Origin: an uncultured Verrucomicrobia subdivision 3 bacterium
GTDB taxonomy: Bacteria > Verrucomicrobiota > Verrucomicrobiae > Limisphaerales > UBA11358
Assembly: GCA_903847285.1 (NCBI GenBank)
Contig: CAINDH010000170.1
Span: forward strand, 1-57,277
Direction: 5' to 3'
DNA: 57,277 bases
Below, in pieces: positions 1-8,515 of the stretch. Made by a program: the position numbers and the translations under genes. Positions within the stretch are counted from its first letter, which is position 1. Every line of letters begins with the position of its first letter. Below the pieces are notes generated by a model. That model was not told the DNA's origin, did not search any database, and was given only the letters and a program-made list of their open reading frames with translations.

Positions 1-1358
1 CTCCGTTCATTCTTCTCGCCGAGTGTGTTGTCGAAGCACATGGCGATGTTGCGGATGAAGAGGCGGCCGGAGTTCGTGACTTCAAGTCCGTCGGCTGTTT
101 TCTTAACCAGTCCGTCGGCGATGAAGGGCGCGAGCGTGGCGAGTTCCTTGGCAAAATGTTGCTCGAAGTTGATGCCGAGCTTCGCGCTCATCGCGGCGAA
201 ATCGAGCGACAGGTCGCACATCGTCCGCATGATGGTTTCGCGGCGGAGCTTGTCCTCTTCAGTCACGAAATACGCCTTGTGCAACGGCACGTTGCCTGCG
301 TCCACGGCGGTCTGATACTTCGGCAGTTCCTTCTCGTTCTGCCAGTAGGCTTCGGGAATCTGTGAGATGGCGCTCATGCCGAAGGAATAGATATCCGAAC
401 CGGCGCGCGTGCTATAGCCCTGAAAATTCCGCTGCAAGTTTTTGTTCCGCTGCGCGATGGTCAGTTCGTCGTTCGGCTTCGCAAAATGATCCATGCCGAT
501 ATAGACATATTGGTCGTCCGCCGTGAGCCGTTCGATGACGAGCTTCAGCACTTCCAGCTTTGACTCCGGTGTGGGCAAAATCTTTTCTTCCAGAATTTTC
601 TGCGCGGGCTTGATCCACGGGACGTGTGCGTAGCTGAACACGGCGAGCCGATCCGGTTTCATCTCCAGCACAGTATCAAGCGTTTCATTGAACGTCTCCG
701 GCGTTTGGAATGGCAGGCCGTAAATCAAATCAAGGTTGATCGAGCCGAAGCCGAGTTCGCGCATCCAGTCTATCGCCTGCTGCGTCATCGCGCGCGGCTG
801 GATGCGATGGATCGCCTCCTGCACCTTCGGATTAAAATCTTGCACGCCCATCGAGGCGCGGTTGAATCCGATCTCCCGTAAGGCAACCAAGTGTTCACGC
901 GTGAGTCGACGCGGGTCCACTTCCACGCTCGCTTCGATGTCCGGCGCGAAGGTAAAGTGTTTGTGGATGATTTCACCGAGGCGGCGGATCTCATCGGGTC
1001 GCAAAAACGTCGGCGAGCCGCCGCCGAAGTGGAGTTGCACGGCTTTGCGATCCTTGTTCAGCATTGGCGCCATACGCGCGACTTCGCGGCCGAGATAATC
1101 AATGTAGTCTTTGCCTTTGTCGTGGTTGGTCGTGATGACCGTGGTGCAGCCGCAGAACCAGCAGAGGGTTTCGCAGAACGGAATGTGAAAATAAACCGAG
1201 AGGTCGCGCGGCGTGCGATTGTTGGCTTCGAGCTTTTCCGAAAGCTGTTCCCAAGTGACCGCGTCGGTGAACTTGGTGGCGGGCGGATAGCTGGTGTAAC
1301 GCGGCCCGGCCACGTTGTATTTTTTCACCAGGTCCAGATCTACGTTGAGCGTCTTCAT
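1..1358 (-). CDS. hemN: Oxygen-independent coproporphyrinogen III oxidase (3' end missing)
   Basis: A radical-SAM enzyme that oxidatively decarboxylates coproporphyrinogen III to protoporphyrinogen IX in the cytoplasm without oxygen. The reverse strand reads continuously from ATG at 1358 to the window edge, so the C-terminal end is missing. The N-terminus has GPRYTSYPPATKF and then the 4Fe-4S signature CETLCWFCGC (about residues 61-70), both typical of HemN rather than HemW. It continues with LHFGGGSPTFL and GSINLDLIYGLPFQ. About 450 residues are visible, close to the full family length. The start overlaps the hemE stop by 4 bp (ATGA), so the two genes are probably translationally coupled in a haem operon. 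Confidence 0.96.
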   Translation of the reverse strand, partial: MKTLNVDLDLVKKYNVAGPRYTSYPPATKFTDAVTWEQLSEKLEANNRTPRDLSVYFHIPFCETLCWFCGCTTVITTNHDKGKDYIDYLGREVARMAPMLNKDRKAVQLHFGGGSPTFLRPDEIRRLGEIIHKHFTFAPDIEASVEVDPRRLTREHLVALREIGFNRASMGVQDFNPKVQEAIHRIQPRAMTQQAIDWMRELGFGSINLDLIYGLPFQTPETFNETLDTVLEMKPDRLAVFSYAHVPWIKPAQKILEEKILPTPESKLEVLKLVIERLTADDQYVYIGMDHFAKPNDELTIAQRNKNLQRNFQGYSTRAGSDIYSFGMSAISQIPEAYWQNEKELPKYQTAVDAGNVPLHKAYFVTEEDKLRRETIMRTMCDLSLDFAAMSAKLGINFEQHFAKELATLAPFIADGLVKKTADGLEVTNSGRLFIRNIAMCFDNTLGEKNER

Positions 1359-2416
1359 TTGAAACCTTTCACAGTGTCCACCAAGGCCTGGATGTTCTCC
1401 AATTTTGCCGCCGGGGTCAGGCCGTGGCCAAGGTTGAAAATATGTCCGGAGCGGCCGCGCATGGCTTCGAGAATGTTTTTTGTTTCTGCCGCGACGACTT
1501 CCGGTGTGGATTCGGCAATGTGCACGGGCGAGAGATTGCCCTGCATGGCGATGTGCGCCGGAATGATTTTGCGCGCCTCAGCGATGGAAGTCTGCCAGTC
1601 AATGCCCAGCACGTTTGCACCGCTGGCGATGAGGTCGGGCCAGTTGCCATGCGTGCCAAGGGAGAAATTGATGACCGGCACTTTGCCGCCGAGGTTGGCG
1701 ATGATTTGATTTGTCCAACGACCGGAAGCTTCTTGAAATTCCGCTGGCGCCAGATGCCCGCCATGGCTGTCGAAGATTTGCACGGCATCTACGCCCGTGG
1801 CGATCTGCATCTGCAAATACGCGGTGACGGCGGCGGTCAGTTTTTCGGCGAGCGCAAAATATGTTTTCGGGTCTTCGCGGAACAGTTGCAGTGCTCGGCT
1901 GTATTTCGGCACACTCGCGCCTTCCATCATGAACGTCGCCAGCGTCCACGGCGACCCGCTGAAACCGAGCAGTGCGGTTTTATCGCCAAGTTCCTTGCGC
2001 AACATTCGTAGCGCCTGGTCCACATAACTCAAGCGCTCAACGACGCGTTCGACGGAAAGCTTTTCAATATCGGCCTTGCTGGTAACGGCGAAATCCATCT
2101 TCACGCCGCCGGTTTCCTTGAAGTGATACGTCTGCCCCAGCGCTTCGGGAATCACGAGGATGTCGCTGAACAAAATCGCCGCATCAAAACCAAACCGGCG
2201 CACCGGCTGGAGCGTGACTTCCACGGCGAGTTCGGGGTTTTGCACGAGCTGGACGAAGGTGTAGGTCTCCTTGAGCTTGCGATACTCCGGCAAGGCGCGG
2301 CCCGCCTGCCGCATCAGCCACACCGGCGGGCGATCCACCAGTTGGCAACGCGCGGCCCGGGTAAAGCGCGCGCGCGCGGTCAGGGTTGACGGCGGCAGGT
2401 TCGATTCAGCATTCAT
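1355..2416 (-). CDS. hemE: Uroporphyrinogen decarboxylase
   Basis: Decarboxylates the four acetate side chains of uroporphyrinogen III to give coproporphyrinogen III, the substrate of the downstream HemN. Family motifs are clear: RPPVWLMRQAGRALPEYR near the N-terminus, AILFSDILVIPEALG with the catalytic Asp, GFSGSPWTLATFMMEG, and VLGIDW. I chose ATG at 2416 (MNAESNLPPS) because it gives 353 residues, the usual length. An in-frame start at 2509 would add 31 residues of low similarity to the family. The gene overlaps hemN by 4 bp. The usual W in the IFDSWGG motif is H here (IFDSHGG), a minor oddity. Confidence 0.97.
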   Translation of the reverse strand: MNAESNLPPSTLTARARFTRAARCQLVDRPPVWLMRQAGRALPEYRKLKETYTFVQLVQNPELAVEVTLQPVRRFGFDAAILFSDILVIPEALGQTYHFKETGGVKMDFAVTSKADIEKLSVERVVERLSYVDQALRMLRKELGDKTALLGFSGSPWTLATFMMEGASVPKYSRALQLFREDPKTYFALAEKLTAAVTAYLQMQIATGVDAVQIFDSHGGHLAPAEFQEASGRWTNQIIANLGGKVPVINFSLGTHGNWPDLIASGANVLGIDWQTSIAEARKIIPAHIAMQGNLSPVHIAESTPEVVAAETKNILEAMRGRSGHIFNLGHGLTPAAKLENIQALVDTVKGFK

Positions 2417-2536
2417 CAGATTCAAGTCAGCACAGCATACCCCAGTCACGCCGGAACACAGCCGCACATTTTTTAAGGATATATGATGATTCATCCGCGC
2501 TCCATGCACTCGCCAGAATCGCAGGTCGCCCTAGCC

Positions 2537-4357
2537 TCAATCTTTCTCCTCGCCGAGAGACGAAGGATACCCACCCGCCGGCATGGCAATGCGCCAGACG
2601 CGAATGGGGGCGGAGAAGCCATTGAACTGCTCCTTATCCGCCACGGCACTATGCTGCGTGACGCGGAGAAAATTCTGCGTCTCGGCACGTTGAAAAACGT
2701 CATCAGCCACGACAAGGTCGCCACCCTCGCACTTTTCCACAAGGCGCGCGGCGAGATTCACGACGGAGCCAAAAAAATCCAACCGGTCGTTCGCGTTCAC
2801 CGCCAAGCACGGGCCAGCATGCAGCGCACACTTGAGCCGCAGTTTGATTTTTTGAGCACTGTTCATTTTTTCAATCTGAGAGTGCATGGCGAGCGCGGCA
2901 TTCAAGCCTTCGGTCAAATCACTGAATACAGCCATCACCGCGTCGCCAATCATTTTAACCACGCCGCCGTGATGGGCGGCAATCACGTCGTGTAAAATTT
3001 TAAAATGGTCGCGCACCAATGCATAGGCAGGCGCATCGCCGATGTTGGCATACATCGCCGTGGACCCGCGTAGATCGGTAAACAGCACGACTTGGGAGCC
3101 GACCATCACGCGCTCCGTCGGCGAAATTACTTCGGTCGCAAATAAATCACGGAATTCCTGCCAGTTCGTCACGCGCGCGGCAGTGAGAATATCGTCGTCG
3201 CCAGCATGAGATTCAAGCGCCACCTGCACGGGAAACGGGTTTGGATTACGGACTAAAAAAGTTGTTTCGGAAGGTTTTAGCTCAAATTTTTCCGGGGCGC
3301 ACGAAATCTCCACGGCATCCGTTGGCAGTTCCGCGCTGGCCCGCACCTGCACCGAGCGCAGCCGCAACGCACGGCTAGTCGCGGGCAGAGGCCACGCGCG
3401 CCTCTCGTTCGGTTCCAGATGGATTTGCGCGGCGATGTGCGGGCGCGCGCCGGGGCCGACGAGGCAGAAGGTCTGTTCGTCACACACGCGCACACTGGGA
3501 TGCACGGAAAATTTTAATTCCACGGACTTATCGAATTCAGCATCAAACCGGATATTGCACACGTCACAATGCGCCGTGGTGGCAAGGTTGGCGAGCGTAG
3601 CGTTGCGCGGCAAACGCGTTGCGCGGCAGTTTGGGCAAAGCACTTCCCAGCGTAGATTCAAAAGCCCTGCGCGGGTGGCGTGTAGAAATATTTTCAAAAC
3701 TTCCCAGCGATCCGCGCGCCAGCTGCGGGCAATCGCGAAGGGGCGAATGTGCGACAATTCCACGTCTGCCGCCGACACCAAAAACCCGCGTAATTGGGCC
3801 ACCTGCGAGGCGGTAAAATTTTCAGCGCGAAGTTTTTTCAGACTTTCGTCAAGCACCGCGAGATTCACATTCGACCGCGGTAAGTTCGGCATCGCCGCTG
3901 TCTGCTCCCCTGCCAAATGTTCACCGACGTGACGAATGAGCACGCGCAAGTCGCGCAACGTTTTCGGACCGATGACGCGTTGCACGAAAGCCGCGCCAAA
4001 AATATTTTTGGTTTTGAAATGGCCGAAGGATTTGATGGCGCAGCCGTTTTTGGTTTCGTGCAGGCGCAGGCCTAGCACGCTTTCTACCACCGCGCCGGAG
4101 TGGAACACGCGACGCACCTGATAAAATTCCGGTTCCGTCCACTCAAAGGGGAATTCCTGCCACGCGAGCGGGAGGCCGAGAATTTTGGCGTGCGCGGTCA
4201 CCTTACTGCCGCCTTCAGGCAGCGGTTCCACGAGGTATTTCACCGGCGGCAGGCCAATGGCGCGGTTCAACCAATCGGTGCGCGCCAGTATCGGCCAGAC
4301 CGCCGCGCGCGGATGCGGCAGCTCGATGGTTTCTTCAATTTTCACGAGTCTGGCCAT
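2537..4357 (-). CDS. Class III adenylate/guanylate cyclase with N-terminal SRPBCC-like domain and zinc ribbon
   Basis: A 606-residue soluble multidomain protein with no signal peptide or membrane segment. Residues about 1-150 resemble a START/SRPBCC ligand-binding fold. A middle part follows with a CxxC...CxxC zinc ribbon (CPNCRATRLP ... HCDVCNIRF, about residues 240-275), then a beta-rich part. The cyclase homology domain occupies about 415-590. It keeps both metal Asp residues (VLFTDLRGST and KMIGDAVMAVF), the adenine-contacting Lys in the second motif, and the NLAARL Asn/Arg pair. The position normally occupied by Asp in GDxVN is Ser (FFGSVVN), as in some class IIIb enzymes. It probably makes cAMP. 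The ligand sensed by the N-terminal domain is unknown. Confidence 0.88.
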   Translation of the reverse strand: MARLVKIEETIELPHPRAAVWPILARTDWLNRAIGLPPVKYLVEPLPEGGSKVTAHAKILGLPLAWQEFPFEWTEPEFYQVRRVFHSGAVVESVLGLRLHETKNGCAIKSFGHFKTKNIFGAAFVQRVIGPKTLRDLRVLIRHVGEHLAGEQTAAMPNLPRSNVNLAVLDESLKKLRAENFTASQVAQLRGFLVSAADVELSHIRPFAIARSWRADRWEVLKIFLHATRAGLLNLRWEVLCPNCRATRLPRNATLANLATTAHCDVCNIRFDAEFDKSVELKFSVHPSVRVCDEQTFCLVGPGARPHIAAQIHLEPNERRAWPLPATSRALRLRSVQVRASAELPTDAVEISCAPEKFELKPSETTFLVRNPNPFPVQVALESHAGDDDILTAARVTNWQEFRDLFATEVISPTERVMVGSQVVLFTDLRGSTAMYANIGDAPAYALVRDHFKILHDVIAAHHGGVVKMIGDAVMAVFSDLTEGLNAALAMHSQIEKMNSAQKIKLRLKCALHAGPCLAVNANDRLDFFGSVVNLAARLVEKCEGGDLVVADDVFQRAETQNFLRVTQHSAVADKEQFNGFSAPIRVWRIAMPAGGYPSSLGEEKD

Positions 4358-4442
4358 GCGCGGGGAACTGTAGCGGACGCAGGTCAGATTGACGAAAAAT
4401 ATTTTGCAACTTTGCTGCCACCGTGGTTTTCAATTTTAAGCG

Positions 4443-4904
4443 ATGAAAAATCAGCCTTCAGATTCAAGCGAACCGCTTTGGCGGAAGCCGCTTTCCGCCG
4501 CCGAGCGCGCCGAATTACGCGCGCGGCCGGACCTGGAGCTCGAGGCGCGCCTAACCGCCGCTCTTGCAAAAATTGCCGATGCTCCCGTGCCTTCCAATTT
4601 TACCGCGCGCGCGCTGGCGGCGGTTGAACTGGAGGAAAAGATTGCGACCCGTCCGGCGCACCACTGGAACTGGCGCTCACTATTCCCACGCCTCGCGGTG
4701 GCCGCAGCGGTTCTGATTTTTGCCGGCGTGAGCATTCAGCGCTATGAGGCTACCGCGCACCGGCTTGCGATCACCAAAAGTGTGGCGATGATTGCCGCAA
4801 CGCCAGCACAACCCAGCGTGGACGCGCTGGAAAATCTCGACGCCATCCAACGCATGAGCCAGTCGGCACATGCCGATGGCGAACTGCTCGCCGCGTTGCA
4901 ATGA
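4443..4904 (+). CDS. Hypothetical single-pass membrane protein, anti-sigma-factor-like
   Basis: A 153-residue protein with a charged cytoplasmic N-terminus (WRKPLSAAERAELRARPDLE), one hydrophobic segment (LAVAAAVLIFAGVSI, about residues 90-105) and a short, probably periplasmic tail. This layout, plus the directly coupled DUF3106 gene, matches membrane proteins that elsewhere accompany ECF sigma factors. No sigma gene is adjacent here, so the anti-sigma role is only a suggestion. The stop overlaps the next start by 4 bp (ATGA). It lies 85 bp from the divergent cyclase gene, and the intervening region probably holds both promoters. Confidence 0.7.
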   Translation: MKNQPSDSSEPLWRKPLSAAERAELRARPDLELEARLTAALAKIADAPVPSNFTARALAAVELEEKIATRPAHHWNWRSLFPRLAVAAAVLIFAGVSIQRYEATAHRLAITKSVAMIAATPAQPSVDALENLDAIQRMSQSAHADGELLAALQ

Positions 4905-5794
4905 CCTGGACGCGCCAGTTTATTTTTTGCTTCACTGCGGTGACTGTTTTCACCCTGTCTGCACAAATGCCGCCGCCGGCTCCGGGAAAAAATCCTTCCG
5001 CCTCGCTAATACCGCCAGTGCCGCCGCCAGCCGTCTCACCGGTGAAATTTTTTCGCGAACTCCTGGCCATGCCGGCCTCGGAACGCAACCAGTCGCTCAC
5101 GAATCGTTTGCCGGAAACCCGCGCCCGCCTCATGGCGAAGGTGCGCGAGTATCTCGCGCTAAACCCGGATGAACGCGAGTTGCGCTTGCGAGCGACGGAA
5201 TTGCGCTGGTATCTCACGCCGTTCTTTCACACCACGCCCGCTGACCGCACCTCGCGCCTCGCGCAGTTGCCAGATGATTTGCGCGAGTCAGTCAATGCGC
5301 GCCTTGCGCAATGGGATTTGCTGCCGCCGAATGTGAAGCAGGAAATTTTAGACAACGACAAGACGTTGCATTATTTCAGCAGCGGCGGGACCACCAACGC
5401 TGTCAGCGAGGAGCAACAAAAACTTTCCGAGCAGTTTAACCAGTTTTTTGAACTGACAACGCAAGAAAAAAAACTGGCACTCGGCACACTTTCAGATGCC
5501 GAGCGCACGGCGATGGAAAAGACGTTGCAGACATTTGACAAACTTCCCGCATCGCAGCGCTCCCAGTGCGTGCGCAACTACGCGAAATTTGCAGGGATGA
5601 ACGCTGTCGAGCGCACCGAATTTTTGAAGAACGCGGAACGCTGGTCGCAGATGTCGCCCAAGGAACGCCAGTCTTGGCGCGACCTCGTGGCACACGTTCC
5701 GATGATGCCTCCCCTACCCGCACCGGCTGTTCCACAAAACCTGATGCCGCCCAAGCTGGCCAAACAGCCCAGCGCCAGCGTAGCGACGAACTGA
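4901..5794 (+). CDS. DUF3106 domain protein, exported
   Basis: A 297-residue protein with a signal peptide (MTWTRQFIFCFTAVTVFTLSAQ), a Pro-rich linker and repeated helical segments of the type 'FRELLAMPASERNQSLTNRL' and 'WSQMSPKERQSWRDLV'. In the DUF3106 family such segments form repeats of about 20 residues with a conserved W/F...R pattern. The C-terminus is again Pro-rich (PMMPPLPAPAVPQNLMPP). The molecular role is unknown; it is presumably periplasmic. Translation is coupled to the upstream membrane protein by a 4-bp overlap, so the two probably form one functional unit. Confidence 0.8.
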   Translation: MTWTRQFIFCFTAVTVFTLSAQMPPPAPGKNPSASLIPPVPPPAVSPVKFFRELLAMPASERNQSLTNRLPETRARLMAKVREYLALNPDERELRLRATELRWYLTPFFHTTPADRTSRLAQLPDDLRESVNARLAQWDLLPPNVKQEILDNDKTLHYFSSGGTTNAVSEEQQKLSEQFNQFFELTTQEKKLALGTLSDAERTAMEKTLQTFDKLPASQRSQCVRNYAKFAGMNAVERTEFLKNAERWSQMSPKERQSWRDLVAHVPMMPPLPAPAVPQNLMPPKLAKQPSASVATN

Positions 5795-5882
5795 ACCGTC
5801 GCGGTGTTTGCCCGCCAAAAATCTTGCCCGAAGAATCATTTGCCGATTGCGGTGGGGGCTTTAATTTCGGATTTTACCGCGG

Positions 5883-7430
5883 GTGAAAATCAAACGTGCA
5901 TTGCTTTCAGTTTCCGACAAAACCGGCCTCCTGCCTTTCGCCCAGACTCTGGCGCAGGCGGGCGTTGAGCTTATTTCCACCGGTGGCACGGCCAAGGCGT
6001 TGCGCGAGGCCGGTCTCGCCGTCAAAGACATCTCCGAACACACCGGCTTTCCCGAAATGCTTGATGGCCGTGTCAAGACACTGCACCCGATCGTCCACGG
6101 CGGGCTGCTCTATATTCGCGGCAACGCGACGCATGAAGCGGCCGTGGCGCAACATAATATCAAACCAATTGATCTCGTGGTGGTGAATTTGTATCCGTTC
6201 GAGGCTACGGTGGCGAAGCCAAATGTCTCATTGCACGATGCGATAGAGAACATTGACATCGGCGGCCCTTCGATGCTCCGCAGCGCAGCGAAAAACCACG
6301 ACAGCGTAACAGTCATCGTTGACCCGGCGGATTATGCCGAGGTGGCGAAGCAAATATCGGAAGTTGGCAACACAACGCTGGAACTGCGCCGAAAACTATG
6401 CGCCAAAGTTTACGCGCGCACGGCAGCTTATGACGCGGCGATAGCAGCACATCTGCAGAAAGAGTTTTCTGCTGATAAAAACGCGCTGCCAGCTTCGCTG
6501 CAAATCTCCATGCCGCTCGTGCAACCATTGCGCTACGGCGAAAACCCGCACCAGACAGCGGCGCTCTACGGAAAATTTTCCGAGTATTTTAAACAACTTC
6601 ATGGGAAGGAACTGTCTTACAACAACATTTTAGACCTCACAGCGGCAGCGGCGCTCATCGCGGAATTCCACGGCGAAATGCCGACGTTGGCGATTTTAAA
6701 GCACACGAATCCATGTGGCGTGGGGCAAGGCACAACCTTGCGCGAGGCTTGGGACAAGGCGTTCGCCACGGACAAACAGGCGCCGTTCGGCGGCATCATC
6801 GCGGTGAACCAGCCGCTGGATGCGGCGTGCGCGGAAGCCATCGCGGAAATTTTCAGCGAGGTCATCGTCGCGCCGGAATTTTCGGCACAGGCGCTGACGA
6901 TTTTACAGAAGAAGAAAAATCTACGGCTACTGCAAATTGTAATGTCTCCGCTAGCTGCTCAGCCGTGGGATGTGCGGAGCGTGGGGGCGGATTCATTCCT
7001 ACTCCAGCAACGCGATTTAAAGGTTACCACGACGTGTGATTTGAAAATCGTCACGAAGCGGCAGCCGACGGAAGCGGAACTGAAAGCGATGCTGTTCGGC
7101 TGGCGCGTGGTAAAGCACCTGAAATCAAACGCGATTCTCTACGTCGGCGAAGGCCGCACGCTCGGCACCGGCGCGGGCCAGATGAGCCGCGTTGATTCTA
7201 GTCGCATCGCGGTTTGGAAGGCGGGCGAGGCAAAACTAGCGTTGCAAGGCAGCGTGGTTTGCAGCGATGCCTTCTTTCCGTTTCCCGACGGCCTCATCGC
7301 AGCGGCTGAAGCGGGTGCGACGGCAGCGATCCAGCCGGGGGGCTCGGTTAAGGATGCAGAAGTCATCGCAGCAGCGGATGCGCGCGGCATGGCGATGGCG
7401 TTCACGGGCGCGCGTCATTTCCGGCATTGA
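5883..7430 (+). CDS. purH: Bifunctional AICAR formyltransferase/IMP cyclohydrolase
   Basis: Catalyses the last two steps of de novo IMP synthesis. The N-terminal IMP cyclohydrolase (MGS-like) domain has [20 protein letters not shown] and [12 protein letters not shown]. The C-terminal formyltransferase domain has [15 protein letters not shown], the Lys-His catalytic motif [18 protein letters not shown] and [11 protein letters not shown]. The 515-residue length is normal. The start is GTG at 5883, where the conserved [13 protein letters not shown] begins immediately; no upstream ATG fits. It stands alone on the plus strand, 88 bp after the DUF3106 gene, and converges with the export operon. Confidence 0.98.
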   Translation: MKIKRALLSVSDKTGLLPFAQTLAQAGVELISTGGTAKALREAGLAVKDISEHTGFPEMLDGRVKTLHPIVHGGLLYIRGNATHEAAVAQHNIKPIDLVVVNLYPFEATVAKPNVSLHDAIENIDIGGPSMLRSAAKNHDSVTVIVDPADYAEVAKQISEVGNTTLELRRKLCAKVYARTAAYDAAIAAHLQKEFSADKNALPASLQISMPLVQPLRYGENPHQTAALYGKFSEYFKQLHGKELSYNNILDLTAAAALIAEFHGEMPTLAILKHTNPCGVGQGTTLREAWDKAFATDKQAPFGGIIAVNQPLDAACAEAIAEIFSEVIVAPEFSAQALTILQKKKNLRLLQIVMSPLAAQPWDVRSVGADSFLLQQRDLKVTTTCDLKIVTKRQPTEAELKAMLFGWRVVKHLKSNAILYVGEGRTLGTGAGQMSRVDSSRIAVWKAGEAKLALQGSVVCSDAFFPFPDGLIAAAEAGATAAIQPGGSVKDAEVIAAADARGMAMAFTGARHFRH

Positions 7431-7434
7431 TTTT

Positions 7435-7459
7435 TTAACCGCAGAGAGCGCAAAAAAAC
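7435..7459. repeat. Degenerate intergenic repeat, AACCGCAGAG...CGCAAA type
   Basis: Between the convergent purH and FHA genes lies TTAACCGCAGAGAGCGCAAA. It resembles the purine-rich repeats with CGCAGAG/CGCAAAG words that recur in intergenic regions of related bacteria. Related words occur here near 14157-14178, 14771-14805 and 56237-56266. The function is unknown. Confidence 0.45.
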
Positions 7460-7464
7460 TGGAA

Positions 7465-7854
7465 TCAGCGGGATAATTTCACCACCACGATGAGTTGCCA
7501 CACAGTGAGGCCGAGGAGCAGCAACCAGACGAACAGTTCGCGCAATTTCAATCCGCGCAGCTTGGCTGGCGCAAGCCAGAATTGGATTTTGGCGGAGCCG
7601 AAGGAGATAACATCGCCGTTGCGAAGTCGCACGGAATTTTGCGGCTCGTCGTTCACAGCGCAAAAAGCCTCCGCGGCGGTCTTGAGGATGAAGCCCTCCC
7701 GCTTGTTGAATTTTATATTCAGGTGATTTTCCCAGACACCATCGTCATCCAGCCGCAGGTCGTCCTGAGCCGAACGACCGATGCCAAAAGGAAACTGGCG
7801 GACGAAAATTGTTTCGCCCGCCAGTTGTCCGGAAAGGATACGGAGCTGAATCAT
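7465..7854 (-). CDS. Small FHA-domain protein with C-terminal membrane anchor
   Basis: A 129-residue protein. Residues about 1-98 form a forkhead-associated fold (FPFGIGRSAQDDLRLDDDGV, later LRNGDVISFGSAKIQF). A hydrophobic segment (LFVWLLLLGLTVWQLIVVV) follows close to the C-terminus, so it is probably tail-anchored facing the cytoplasm. The GR turn is present, but the phosphothreonine-contacting Ser of the usual SRxH motif is missing (VWENH). It may therefore bind something other than canonical pThr. It is the last gene of the export operon, and its ATG overlaps the stop of the export lipoprotein by 1 bp. A role in regulating polysaccharide export is inferred from context only. Confidence 0.8.
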   Translation of the reverse strand: MIQLRILSGQLAGETIFVRQFPFGIGRSAQDDLRLDDDGVWENHLNIKFNKREGFILKTAAEAFCAVNDEPQNSVRLRNGDVISFGSAKIQFWLAPAKLRGLKLRELFVWLLLLGLTVWQLIVVVKLSR

Positions 7855-8483
7855 CAGAAGCGGCGGCGCCGGACTTCAATCTGGTCGCCTGGATAAACCG
7901 GCGGATCGGGGGCTTCGCCGCGCAAGATGGCATCGCAATCAATGGTAAAGCGCTGACCGCTGGCGCGGATGAGCAGGACGTTTTTGTGGTTGGCAAAGTC
8001 AGTAAAGTCACCCGCCGACGTGATGGCCTTGGTGACAGTAATTTGGCCGACATAAACCGAGCGACCTTTCACGCCCACTTCGCCTCGGACATAAAATACG
8101 CGTTCACCGGCCTTCACTGTAACGGTGAGGTGGTTGTAAAATTTTGGAACGTATTTGTCGTGAATGGTTTTTTCAAGCTCACCGCTGGTCTGCCCAGCAG
8201 CTTGGAAGGAACCAATGTCAGCCAGAGTAATCGTGCCGTCTTCGTTGATAGTTTTTTCTGCAGCCATGGGCAAGTCGGGCACGCCATCAAAAGCGATGGT
8301 GATGGTATCACCACTGTGCAAACGGGCGGCTTCGAGGCCTTTGATGTCGGCAGGGTTGGGCTGCTCCATAACCTTGGTGTAATCGGTCGCGGCGCAACCG
8401 GCTAGAACCAGCGCGAGCAGCGGCGCGGCACAAAGAACTTTCAAAGATTTTTTTCCTGAAAACAACATACGGTAAAATTTCAT
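7854..8483 (-). CDS. Short polysaccharide export (OPX, Wza-type) lipoprotein
   Basis: A 209-residue periplasmic or outer-membrane lipoprotein with lipobox LAGC near residue 30. It has a polysaccharide-export domain (LHSGDTITIAFDGVPDLP...GTITLADIG) followed by one SLBB-like domain (VFYVRGEVGVKGRSVY...ITVTKAITSAGDF). Classic Wza proteins are nearly twice as long and end in an amphipathic helix that forms the outer-membrane pore. That part is absent here. Known short OPX proteins, such as Myxococcus EpsY and Vibrio VpsN, work with a separate outer-membrane beta-barrel, and such a barrel is encoded at the head of this operon. It therefore probably forms the periplasmic part of the export channel. 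Confidence 0.92.
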   Translation of the reverse strand: MKFYRMLFSGKKSLKVLCAAPLLALVLAGCAATDYTKVMEQPNPADIKGLEAARLHSGDTITIAFDGVPDLPMAAEKTINEDGTITLADIGSFQAAGQTSGELEKTIHDKYVPKFYNHLTVTVKAGERVFYVRGEVGVKGRSVYVGQITVTKAITSAGDFTDFANHKNVLLIRASGQRFTIDCDAILRGEAPDPPVYPGDQIEVRRRRF

Positions 8484-8515
8484 CAGCGGTAATTTTTAAG
8501 GAGCGACAGTGCGCA

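Noticed and set aside
891..1709. Open frame of 272 codons on the plus strand over hemN/hemE
   Set aside because: Antisense shadow of two clearly conserved haem genes that overlap by ATGA.
4100..4627. Open frame of 175 codons on the plus strand across the cyclase start
   Set aside because: It is the shadow of the cyclase N-terminus and the following gene; Arg-rich composition, no family motif.
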